A stretch of DNA of 64,000 bases from Paenibacillus profundus. GTDB taxonomy: Bacteria > Bacillota > Bacilli > Paenibacillales > Paenibacillaceae. A program made the translations under genes and the position numbers. Below are positions 17,088-25,243 of the stretch, piece after piece. The stretch covers positions 1 to 64,000 of the forward strand of contig NZ_JAJNBZ010000001.1 in NCBI RefSeq assembly GCF_021369635.1, in the 5' to 3' direction. Numbering within the stretch: the stretch's first letter is position 1; each line of letters opens with the position of its first letter. Below the pieces are notes generated by a model. It saw only the letters and a list, made by a program, of their open reading frames with translations. It made no database searches and was not told where the DNA came from.

Positions 17088-17480
17088 TCAATTTTCCTCA
17101 AGCCGCTCTGCATTCAATTCAATAATATTTTGATCCGGGTCGAGGATGAAGATTTGCGGGAAACCTGCTTTGCCATACGGTTTTGCTGTGTAGGTTATCC
17201 CGCATTGATCAAGCCATTTTTGCGTATTTTCATAACTGGAAACTCTGAGCGCAAAATGTCCATCCTTTGTGTCGACTTCACCTGTACGCAGTGTCTCCCC
17301 TTTGTAGACGATGAGGTGCAGCTGTTGATCTGTTGTGCCAATCGCGTACCAAGCGCCTTCAAAATCAAAGGCAGGACGAGGGAGTTCCTGTAGTCCAAGA
17401 ATCCGTTCATAAAAATCCTGGGAGCGGCGTAAATCCCGCACATTCAAACTAACGTGATGAATGCCTTCAATTATGAGCAT
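17088..17480 (-). CDS. VOC-superfamily (glyoxalase-like) protein
   Basis: A 130-residue single VOC unit with paired beta-alpha-beta-beta-beta modules. GIHHVSLNVRDL at the N-terminus and NIIELNAE near the C-terminus supply the usual metal-ligand positions (His8 and the terminal Glu), and GHFALRVS the mid-chain His. GGAGGG lies upstream of the minus-strand ATG. Family members include dioxygenases, lyases and antibiotic-binding proteins; the substrate here cannot be read from sequence. Confidence 0.85.
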   Translation of the reverse strand: MLIIEGIHHVSLNVRDLRRSQDFYERILGLQELPRPAFDFEGAWYAIGTTDQQLHLIVYKGETLRTGEVDTKDGHFALRVSSYENTQKWLDQCGITYTAKPYGKAGFPQIFILDPDQNIIELNAERLEEN

Positions 17481-18064
17481 GTTAACCCTCCTTACCCATC
17501 AACGATGTACAGTTGTTATGTAAATAATTGATTATACGACCCAATATATGACCAAAAATTTAGCTTGATCCCCACGTCTACAATAAAGCGATATTCAAAT
17601 CAAGGCAAGCGGTTTAATAATGTTGCACCAGCTTCTTTTGAGTGTACATGGTTGACGCTGAACATACGTATTTAGTCGCTTATGCTCATTCTTCCATGCG
17701 CTCAGGGAGCGGAGGAACTGGTCAGGGAGCATACTGCTTAGAGATTGACCCGTTCAGGAATGAGAGCATTACAGAGCTGAACGCGGGAAAAATCAGAGAA
17801 CGTGATAGGGTGACGAATATTGAACTTATGTCTTCAATCACATGGGTGCGTTTATATAATTCCCTCTGTATTGCCCGTAATTATAAATGAAGTCCCAAAG
17901 AGCCTGTTCACTGACATAAGGGGATAGTGGGCAAAGGGAGGAACCGAAGAGAGTCGTAGTTCACCGAAGATAACCGCAAGCCTCCGATATGCCGTTAACG
18001 CGTCTGGCGTGGCACTTTCTGATGGTAGGGGAGAATGGAGCAAAGAGATCAAAGCAGAACATAA
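17481..18064. other. 584-bp stretch without a supported gene
   Basis: Open frames here (17642-17890 on +, 17852-18094 on -) have no good ribosome binding site and no family resemblance. Its second half, about 17900-18060, has a different, repeat-like texture and may be a dispersed intergenic element or gene remnant. Confidence 0.5.
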
Positions 18065-18091
18065 CCCCCCCTGAGGAAGATCCTCGGGGGG
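18065..18091 (-). terminator. Terminator of the glycoside-hydrolase-like gene
   Basis: Seven C plus TGAGGA pair with TCCTC plus six G around a 3-base loop, with one bulge. Read on the minus strand it follows the stop of the next gene by about 80 bp. The T-run is weak. Confidence 0.55.
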
Positions 18092-18170
18092 CAATTTGCA
18101 TCGTTGTTATGGTGTATCGACCGTTGCCAGCATTGCTTGGATGCTAAGCGCATCTGCTGCTTGTACGATA

Positions 18171-20402
18171 TTAGGTTCCGGCCATTTCCATCGTCAAACG
18201 AACGCCGCCTGCAGGGTGCACGAACGATACGGCAAAGGTCGAGGATGCCGCCTCCCATTCCCATTCGTGTGGATACGGCTTCCCGTCCAGTTCGACCGTC
18301 ACCCGGCCTGGAGCGCCCGCGGCAGCGAAGCGCAGCATGGCGCCCACCCCCTCTGGCCCGCGTATGGAATAACAGCACATGCTGCACGCCACTTCATTGC
18401 CGCTGCTGTCCGCCGCAGGCAGCTCCGTTACCCGTCCCGCGGCCGCTACCAGCACGGGGCGCTCACTCATTGCCGCGTACGCATGATTAAGGTCGACTAG
18501 CAATGCTTGATCGCCCGGCTGGATTACTACGTGCGCACGTACGGCGAGTCGGCCGTCGAACAGGTCGACGAAAGGCCCCTCTAACCGGACGGGTTCAGCG
18601 CTGACGCCTTCGTCCAGTACGGCGGCTGCCACGTAAGGCCCACGGTGGGCGATAAGCGCATGACTGCGATCCCACCGCGCGTCAGCGCCGTGAACGGACT
18701 GCAGCGCAGCCAGCACCGTCTCGCGCAGCCGATCCGCTCCGGCTTCCGACGAAGCGAATGCCGCCGGATGCTCATGCAGATAGGCGAACGCGCCTTTGCC
18801 GACATTTGTAATCAAGGCTTCACCCTCTGGTGGCGCTTCCAGTGGCACTCCTATCGTCTCGAAGAGATGGTGAGCCGGATTGGCATACGAATGCTGGCCT
18901 TCACTCCACCATTCGCGCACGCCATGATATGCATCGCTGCCATCGCCGACATACAGCAGCACGCCGCCTGCCTGTACCCATTGCGCCAGCGCATAATGAA
19001 CATCCATATACTCGGGCTTCATGAACTCATAGCTCAACAGCAGGATGTCATAGGGGGATAAATAATGCGGGATGCGGCGGACGTTGTCCAGCTGTACCGG
19101 ACGGACAGGGGCGCCGTGCTTCAAGAGCGGCATAGCAAGGCCGAAGAAGGCGTCCCATGTGATATGCTCCATCTCAGAAGCAAAGCGCTCATCCTCCTTG
19201 ATATTATCCCAATCAAGCGTTAGATCGAGCCGCTGATACATGCAGGAATCAGCGACGAGCACACCCATGCGTGGCTGGCTTGGCCCCTCCTGCTGCACGC
19301 CGACAGGAGCACTGACCGTGCCGCCAAGCGGCATATGCTGGAGCGCATTGATGACAGTGAGCAGCGTCGTGCCGTAATCCTCTGGAAGAGGCACCTTCTT
19401 GTTATGATCGGAGCTGAGATACTTTCCCTTATATATCCGGTGCGGCCAAGGCGTCACCTCGTAATGATCGATATGAGGATGCAGCAGGGAAGCGACTACC
19501 GTTTTTTTGTAGTTCATTCGGTAATCGTCCCAGGTTCGTCCCGGGTGGTCTTCGATTGGATCGTGCAATAGCCACATGCGTCTATCGCTGCCGCGAACGA
19601 GCTCCTGCATGACGCCGTACTCCAAATAAGCGGTCTCAAAGGTGCGCTCCTTGCGTACGCCCGCGTACACATTCGGCACCCTTGACGTACCGGTCCATAC
19701 CTGTGCAATGTAACCGTCGATGCCGCTTACGTCCATCAGCTTCGATTCCGGGCTGACGATGCGCCATTGGCAGTAATTGATCAGGCTGTGCGTCGGAACA
19801 AAGAAGCGGATTTGGCGTCCATATGTATGCTTGGCGTAAGACTTCAGCGAGGAGCAAATGCGCTCAAGCGCCTGTTTATATAACTCCGCTTTTAGCTTAG
19901 ACGCACGGTACTGGGCGTCAGGCGATTGATGTGGAGGCATCCATGGTTCGTTATAGAACAATTCCCACTCGCGCTGAAAGGCGGGGGAGTAACCAGCTTC
20001 TACCCAGAATTCGGGTTCTTCCATGTAAAAAGCTTCCACACCGGCATCGACGGCTTTCTTCAGACGGCCTGCCACGAAGTCAGAAAAAGATACAGTCGGC
20101 ACCATGTACGGCACATCATCGGTTTCATGAATAAGCCGGGTACCGTTGGCCCGTGTCTGTGCTTCATCCCAATGCAGCTTACCATCGATTTGTCCAGTCA
20201 AATAAGGTTGATATTCACCCCATGCCGTGCCGGTCATTAAGCCTACGCGGTACCCTTCGTCCGTCCAGCTGCGAATGCGTTCCTCCATCGTGTCGTCAAT
20301 GCCGTATACAAGCACCATATCTGTCTGCAGGTCGATTGCAGCATCGTAAGGAGCGATTTCTTGGAAGGCCGTTTTTTCTCCGGGCCGTTGACGTAGCAAC
20401 AT
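18171..20402 (-). CDS. Large glycoside-hydrolase-like protein, function unknown
   Basis: A 743-residue protein with no signal peptide. The N-terminal half reads like a TIM-barrel sugar enzyme: DMVLVYGIDDT, AGVEAFYMEEPEFWVEAGY (an E-E-P-E pair where catalytic acids often sit), FFVPTHSLINYCQW and HYEVTPWPHRIYKG. The middle (DILLLSYEFMKPEYMDVHYA, AGGVLLYVGDG) resembles the amidotransferase-like domain that follows the barrel in GH42-type enzymes. The C-terminus is beta-rich. The ATG at 20402 follows AAGAAGGAAAG; the frame is open to 20561 but without a ribosome binding site. Parts of the 3' half are markedly GC-rich. I cannot name the substrate. Confidence 0.6.
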   Translation of the reverse strand: MLLRQRPGEKTAFQEIAPYDAAIDLQTDMVLVYGIDDTMEERIRSWTDEGYRVGLMTGTAWGEYQPYLTGQIDGKLHWDEAQTRANGTRLIHETDDVPYMVPTVSFSDFVAGRLKKAVDAGVEAFYMEEPEFWVEAGYSPAFQREWELFYNEPWMPPHQSPDAQYRASKLKAELYKQALERICSSLKSYAKHTYGRQIRFFVPTHSLINYCQWRIVSPESKLMDVSGIDGYIAQVWTGTSRVPNVYAGVRKERTFETAYLEYGVMQELVRGSDRRMWLLHDPIEDHPGRTWDDYRMNYKKTVVASLLHPHIDHYEVTPWPHRIYKGKYLSSDHNKKVPLPEDYGTTLLTVINALQHMPLGGTVSAPVGVQQEGPSQPRMGVLVADSCMYQRLDLTLDWDNIKEDERFASEMEHITWDAFFGLAMPLLKHGAPVRPVQLDNVRRIPHYLSPYDILLLSYEFMKPEYMDVHYALAQWVQAGGVLLYVGDGSDAYHGVREWWSEGQHSYANPAHHLFETIGVPLEAPPEGEALITNVGKGAFAYLHEHPAAFASSEAGADRLRETVLAALQSVHGADARWDRSHALIAHRGPYVAAAVLDEGVSAEPVRLEGPFVDLFDGRLAVRAHVVIQPGDQALLVDLNHAYAAMSERPVLVAAAGRVTELPAADSSGNEVACSMCCYSIRGPEGVGAMLRFAAAGAPGRVTVELDGKPYPHEWEWEAASSTFAVSFVHPAGGVRLTMEMAGT

Positions 20403-20674
20403 ACAGCTTTCCTTCTTTCTGTACTGTTTCTGTTCCATTCTTAGGTTGAGCATTTCGAATATTTCGACAATATTGAGCAGGACGATTCCAAGAGTGAAGC
20501 CGACGCTTGATCGCATTGTACACCAATTTACAGATGAAATCCTCCGCCTGCAACGCAGCACGCTTCGCTTACCGAGGAGAGATGGGATGAACGCTTTCTT
20601 CCCTCATGCATACACTAACCTATGCCCATGCACTTTGATGCGGCACAGACGATTATTGGAGAGGATGGAGAACT

Positions 20675-20779
20675 TTGAAGCCGAGTGTTTCGTCATTTGA
20701 CTGTCTGGCCCTTGTGCTGTTTGTGCTGCTTGCCTTGTGCTGCCTCTTGTTGCTTCATATACAAAATGTTACATTTTAA
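20675..20779 (+). CDS. Candidate 34-residue membrane peptide
   Basis: A TTG at 20675 preceded by GAGGATGGAG opens a 34-codon frame ending in TAA at 20777-20779. The product has a short polar N-terminus, then one strongly hydrophobic segment (CLALVLFVLLALCCLLLL) and a short tail. It lies on the same strand, 96 bp before spoVAC. Small single-pass proteins are common in sporulation, but no family is recognised and the low-complexity codon pattern (repeats of TTGTGCTG) could be chance. Confidence 0.3.
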   Translation: MKPSVSSFDCLALVLFVLLALCCLLLLHIQNVTF

Positions 20780-20875
20780 CGATTGGCATGCCTAGACATA
20801 TTCCGAATCGAAAAGACAAATACTGTGATGGAATGAAATAGAACCATAGTATAGTTTGACGCAGGAGGTGGGGGC

Positions 20876-21373
20876 ATGGCAGCTTCAAGCAAATCCCAGT
20901 CCGCAAAATGGAAGCTGGGAAATTGGACCCTGTCGGAGCAGGAGTACAAACAAATTGCCAAACAGCGTGAGCCGTCTCGGTCCGTATTCAAAAACTGCAT
21001 ACGGGCTTTTTTGGTCGGCGGCACGATCTGTCTAATCGGACAAGCCATACAACAGATGTACATGACGCTCTTCCATATGAGCGAGAAGCAGGCAACCAAT
21101 CCGACGGTGGTGACGTTGATTTTGGTATCGGTCATCCTGACATGCTTCGGAGTGTATGACAAAATCGCGCAGTGGGCCGGAGCGGGTTCAGCCGTTCCCG
21201 TCACCGGATTCGCTAACTCGATGTGCTCGGCAGCCTTGGAGCATCGCAGTGAGGGACTTGTGCTCGGCGTTGGGGGCAACATGTTCAAGCTCGCTGGCTC
21301 CGTCGTCGTGTTCGGAACGGTGGCTGCTTTTGTTGTGGCGCTTGTCTATTACCTGTTCGGTCTTCAACACTAA
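20876..21373 (+). CDS. spoVAC: Stage V sporulation protein AC
   Basis: A 165-residue membrane protein. SpoVAC forms the mechanosensitive channel for dipicolinic acid (DPA) in the spore inner membrane. After a polar 40-residue N-terminus come hydrophobic segments starting with AFLVGGTICLIGQAIQQMY, then TLILVSVILTCFGVYD, with the conserved GSAVPVTGFANSM loop, and a C-terminal membrane helix. GGAGGTGG precedes the ATG. First gene of the three-gene spoVA cluster; SpoVAA, AB and AF are not present here. Confidence 0.95.
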   Translation: MAASSKSQSAKWKLGNWTLSEQEYKQIAKQREPSRSVFKNCIRAFLVGGTICLIGQAIQQMYMTLFHMSEKQATNPTVVTLILVSVILTCFGVYDKIAQWAGAGSAVPVTGFANSMCSAALEHRSEGLVLGVGGNMFKLAGSVVVFGTVAAFVVALVYYLFGLQH

Positions 21374-21417
21374 GGCAAAGACGGACATTCGAGCAAGAAG
21401 AAGGAGGAGGCATTCCG

Positions 21418-22428
21418 ATGCAAGTAGGACGCCGTACGTGGCAGTTTGCGAACCGTCCGGTCATTATCGGCACCGCAACTGTCGTCGGGCCGGATGAGGG
21501 AGAGGGGCCTCTCGCAGCCGACTTTGATTTTATTCATGATGATTTGGACATGCAGGAGAAAAGTTGGGAGAAGGCCGAGCGCAAGCTGTTGGAGCAGGCA
21601 ACCCAGTTAGCTATCGTGAACGCGAATATAACGCAGGACCAATTGAATTTCTTTGTCGGCGGCGACTTGTTGAACCAGATTATAAGCAATTCATTTGCCG
21701 CCCGTACGCTCGGCGTCCCTTATATCGGCGTTTTTGGCGCGTGCTCTACTTCGATGGAGACGCTGGCGATTGCCTCGCTGCTCGTCGACTCTGGCAATGC
21801 GAACTATGCGATGGCGGGGACGTGCAGTCATAATTGCACAGCCGAGAAGCAGTTCCGCTATCCGACGGAATACGGTTCCCAGAAACCGCCTACCGCTCAA
21901 TATACAGTAACAGGCGCAGGAGCGGCGGTTGTGGCCAAGAAAGGAAAGGGCCCGCAAGTAACCGCAGCGACAATCGGGAAGATTGTTGATCTTGGCATAA
22001 CGGATCCCTTTAATATGGGAGCGGCGATGGCTCCTGCGGCAGTAGATACCATATTGACGCATTTAAAGGACTTGAATCGATCTCCTCAGGACTATGATCT
22101 CATCGTGACCGGCGACTTGGCCAATGTCGGACATCCAATTGCGAAAGACTTGTTCAAAAAGCACGGTGTGCCGATGGATGAAGCCAATTTCCAAGATTGC
22201 GGACTCATGGTGTTTGACGTAGAGAAACAAGCTGTGCAAGCCGGTGGCAGCGGATGCGCCTGCTCCGCTGTAGTGACGTACGGACACATTTTGAAGCGCA
22301 TGCAAAAAGGCGAGCTGCGGCGTGTGCTTATTGCTGCGACGGGGGCGCTGCTATCCCCGCTGTCTTATCAGCAAGGGGAGACCATTCCCAGCATTGCGCA
22401 TGCCGTTACGATTGAAATGGAAGGATGA
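21418..22428 (+). CDS. spoVAD: Stage V sporulation protein AD
   Basis: A 336-residue thiolase-fold protein that binds DPA and takes part in its uptake into the forespore. Recognisable blocks are GTATVVGPDEGEGPL, the thiolase-like GVFGACSTSMET, and GTCSHNCTAEKQFRYPTEYG. AAGGAGGAGG precedes the ATG, 44 bp after spoVAC. No membrane segment is visible; the protein docks on the membrane through its partners. Confidence 0.96.
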   Translation: MQVGRRTWQFANRPVIIGTATVVGPDEGEGPLAADFDFIHDDLDMQEKSWEKAERKLLEQATQLAIVNANITQDQLNFFVGGDLLNQIISNSFAARTLGVPYIGVFGACSTSMETLAIASLLVDSGNANYAMAGTCSHNCTAEKQFRYPTEYGSQKPPTAQYTVTGAGAAVVAKKGKGPQVTAATIGKIVDLGITDPFNMGAAMAPAAVDTILTHLKDLNRSPQDYDLIVTGDLANVGHPIAKDLFKKHGVPMDEANFQDCGLMVFDVEKQAVQAGGSGCACSAVVTYGHILKRMQKGELRRVLIAATGALLSPLSYQQGETIPSIAHAVTIEMEG

Positions 22429-22434
22429 TATTCA

Positions 22435-22788
22435 ATGATGACTTACTTATGGGCCTTCATTATCGGGGGACTCATTTGTGTGATAGGCCAGCTAATGTTT
22501 GATGTGGCTAAGCTGACGCCGGCGCATACGATGAGCATCCTTGTCGTGACAGGCGCGATTGTCGATGGCTTGGGCTGGTATGAGCCGCTGATCGACTTTG
22601 CTGGCGCAGGCGTGACCGTGCCGATTACCAGCTTCGGGAACTCGCTCGTTCACGGTGCATTGACGGATTTGAAGTCAGATGGCTGGGTCGGAGCTGTAAG
22701 CGGAATTTTCAAGACAACGAGCGCTGGAATATCGGCGGCCATCGTCTTCTCCTTTCTAGCTGCCTTAGTCGTGCGCCCGAAAGGCTAG
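22435..22788 (+). CDS. spoVAE: Stage V sporulation protein AE
   Basis: A 117-residue membrane protein paralogous to SpoVAC, with the same AGVTVPITSFGNSLVHG loop and about four hydrophobic segments. It starts six bases after spoVAD with GGAAGGA upstream, so the three genes form one transcript. This is the SpoVAEb-type protein. It belongs to the DPA transport machinery. Confidence 0.94.
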   Translation: MMTYLWAFIIGGLICVIGQLMFDVAKLTPAHTMSILVVTGAIVDGLGWYEPLIDFAGAGVTVPITSFGNSLVHGALTDLKSDGWVGAVSGIFKTTSAGISAAIVFSFLAALVVRPKG

Positions 22789-22834
22789 TATATGTGCGTG
22801 TTCAACCTCTATATGTAATGGTATCCATAACGAT

Positions 22835-22875
22835 AAGCTCCGAGCCGATCCATGGCAACGGGGCTTTATTTTTTT
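22835..22875 (+). terminator. Terminator of the spoVA operon
   Basis: AAGCTCC (22835-22841) pairs with GGGGCTT (22860-22866), then TTATTTTTTT. It is preceded at 22796-22815 by what looks like a collapsed copy of the dispersed repeat seen at 38680-38722. Confidence 0.65.
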
Positions 22876-23030
22876 GCTAAAGCTTCCAAATCTATTCGGA
22901 CGATCCGCACATGTACCTTATTCCTAGAATGGTGTAAAATGAAAAAATGTAAGCGCAGCTCATGTGATCCAGCTCATAAGACATGTTGTGAATCCGCCAA
23001 ATTTTTAATATTGAAGGGGAGGTCGTTGCC

Positions 23031-23987
23031 ATGCCATCCTATCATTCACTGCATTCCGTTATGAAGCAGATGCAATCGACATTGGAACGATGTATTTTGG
23101 GAAAAGCATTTGAAATTGAATTGCTGCTCACTGCCTTGCTTGCCGGCGGCCACGTCCTCATTGAAGATGTGCCGGGCACAGGCAAGACTCAACTTGTGAA
23201 GTCACTCGCCCGTACGATGAATGGACAATTCCGCCGAGTTCAATGTAATCCGGATATACTGCCTACCGATATTACCGGAGTTTTTATTTTTCATCCGAAA
23301 GAGCAGCAATTCGTGTTTCGGCCAGGTCCGGTGATGACGAATGTGCTGCTCGTCGACGAGATTAACCGCGCGACGACGAAGACGCAGTCGGCGCTGCTTG
23401 AAGCGATGGAGGAGCATCACATTACAGTAGACGGCGAAACATTCGACTTGCCTTCGCCGTTTGTGCTCTTCGCAACGCAGAATCCGATTGAATTCGAGGG
23501 GACCTTTATGCTGCCGGAAGCGCAGCTTGACCGATTCATGTTCAAGGTTCATCTCGGGTATCCTGACGAAATGACCGAACGGACGATGCTGGCCCGTCAC
23601 ATGGAGGGACTGCCTTCGGAGAGGGTTGAATCGGTGACGGACATTGCTGCAATCAAAGAAATGCAGGAAGCGGTTCGCTGCGTTCATATCGATGATGCGG
23701 TCGCTGCATATATCATTGACATTGTGCGCGCGACACGCGAACATCCTCATGTCGTCTTGGGCGCAAGCCCGCGTGCTTCAGTCTCTTTGATGCAAGCAGC
23801 CAAAGCCCGCGCTTGGATTCGCGAACGAAGCTTCGTTACGCCAGATGACGTGAAAATATTGCTTCCTTATGCGCTGAACCATCGCCTCGTGCTTGGCATG
23901 GAGGCAAAAATGGACGGGATAACTGCCAATCATATTTTGCGGGAAGTGGTGCAGAACATACCGGTACCGATTCGAATGGGGATATGA
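23031..23987 (+). CDS. MoxR-family AAA+ ATPase
   Basis: A 318-residue AAA+ ATPase of the MoxR group, thought to act as a chaperone for its operon partners. Walker A is GTGKT (EDVPGTGKTQLVKS), Walker B is VLLVDEINR, sensor 1 is ATQNPIE, and FEGTFMLPEAQLDRF is the usual arginine-finger region. GGGGAGG precedes the ATG. The gene overlaps the DUF58 gene by 4 bp; the MoxR, DUF58, transglutaminase trio is a very common conserved operon of unsettled role. Confidence 0.95.
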   Translation: MPSYHSLHSVMKQMQSTLERCILGKAFEIELLLTALLAGGHVLIEDVPGTGKTQLVKSLARTMNGQFRRVQCNPDILPTDITGVFIFHPKEQQFVFRPGPVMTNVLLVDEINRATTKTQSALLEAMEEHHITVDGETFDLPSPFVLFATQNPIEFEGTFMLPEAQLDRFMFKVHLGYPDEMTERTMLARHMEGLPSERVESVTDIAAIKEMQEAVRCVHIDDAVAAYIIDIVRATREHPHVVLGASPRASVSLMQAAKARAWIRERSFVTPDDVKILLPYALNHRLVLGMEAKMDGITANHILREVVQNIPVPIRMGI

Positions 23988-25243
23988 ACATGAATAACAT
24001 GGAACTTGTTCCACGCCAAGGTCGTTCGCGCAAGCGGTCGATTGTTATCGCGGTTGGAATCTATGTCTCGTGTCTGTTCTATTTTCTATTCCAAGGCGGT
24101 AAGACTTCATTTATGCTTCTGTCGATGGCGACGCTCCTTGCGGTCTACTGGTTGTCCGGATTGGCAGGAGGTATTCGCAGAGTAAGCGGAGAACGCATGC
24201 TAGGAGCCGGGATGAGCAAGTTCGTTCCTGCACGTTCCAGACTTAATGTATCTGTGAGGATTACCGTCCCTGGCTGGTTCCCGCTTCCATATGTTATTGT
24301 GCGAGAGGAATTGTTGCGTTTCGGAGAGCGTTACTATGAGGAAGAAACCGTCGTCACATTGGATGCGAAGCGTACAGCCGTGTTGTCTTATCGTACGCCG
24401 TTTTTACAGAGAGGCTGGTACCGTTATGAGGCGACTTCATGCTGTTCACGGGATTTATTCGGTGTGTTCGAGCATCATGGCAAGTTCGAAGCTCCCGCAG
24501 CCTTCTATGTTATGCCGACAACCGTGTCCATTCCGAAGTGGAATCAGGCGGAGCGGCAGGACGGTCAAGGTCATCTAGAGCAGAACCGCCATATGAGAAG
24601 AAGGGAATCCACCCAATTAAATGGAGTGCGTGAATACGTCCATGGCGATAGGCTCTCGCGCATTCATTGGAATGCGACCGCAAAGACGGGGGTATTGAAA
24701 TCGAAGCAGTTCGATCACGAATCTTTTTCTCCCATTCTCATTGTGTTGGATGTGAGAGCTGCGCTTTACGAGGAAGCGAACGCCTTTGAGACGGCCATAA
24801 GCGCGGCTGCTTCATTGGCTGACTATGCTAGAACACATGAGAGGCCGACTTACATCGCTGCCATTGGCAACGGACTGAAGTGGTGGGATGCCGATACAGT
24901 TCGTACGCAGTCGCTATCCTTCAAGCAATGGCTGTCGGCTGTGCATCGGGAACGGACAGAGCAGGAAGATGGCCGCATTTACAAGCAGCTTATGGAGCAT
25001 AGCTTACGCTTAAATGGCGCTGCGGTTGCTTGGATTAGCGGCGGATTGACAGGCGAGGACATATCAGCAGTCAGTTCCTTTTTCAAGGCAGGGGGATATG
25101 GCACTTACCTTCACATTCAGGGCAGCGATTATGCCCCGGCAGACAATGCTCGGATTCGAATGCTTGGGAAGCATCGATTCCAATATATTCCTCTTGGCCA
25201 ACTTCAACAGTTGCCTCAGCTGCTGGGAGGTGAGGCACGTTGA
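23984..25243 (+). CDS. DUF58-domain membrane protein
   Basis: A 419-residue protein with two N-terminal membrane helices (residues 20-60) and a cytoplasmic-looking beta-rich part leading to the DUF58 signature NGVREYVHGDRLSRIHWN and SKQFDHESF. A von Willebrand-like region follows (ILIVLDVR...). The start overlaps the moxR-like stop (ATGA) and its end overlaps the transglutaminase gene. Family members work with MoxR ATPases, with function unproven. Confidence 0.92.
   Translation: MNMNNMELVPRQGRSRKRSIVIAVGIYVSCLFYFLFQGGKTSFMLLSMATLLAVYWLSGLAGGIRRVSGERMLGAGMSKFVPARSRLNVSVRITVPGWFPLPYVIVREELLRFGERYYEEETVVTLDAKRTAVLSYRTPFLQRGWYRYEATSCCSRDLFGVFEHHGKFEAPAAFYVMPTTVSIPKWNQAERQDGQGHLEQNRHMRRRESTQLNGVREYVHGDRLSRIHWNATAKTGVLKSKQFDHESFSPILIVLDVRAALYEEANAFETAISAAASLADYARTHERPTYIAAIGNGLKWWDADTVRTQSLSFKQWLSAVHRERTEQEDGRIYKQLMEHSLRLNGAAVAWISGGLTGEDISAVSSFFKAGGYGTYLHIQGSDYAPADNARIRMLGKHRFQYIPLGQLQQLPQLLGGEAR

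Noticed and set aside
17642-17890. 82-codon open frame on the + strand
   Set aside because: No ribosome binding site, no family motif and composition unlike neighbouring genes.
20780-20875. A sigma-G promoter for spoVAC
   Set aside because: CATAGTA at 20845-20851 resembles a -10 box, but no -35 lies at the right distance, so I did not list it.
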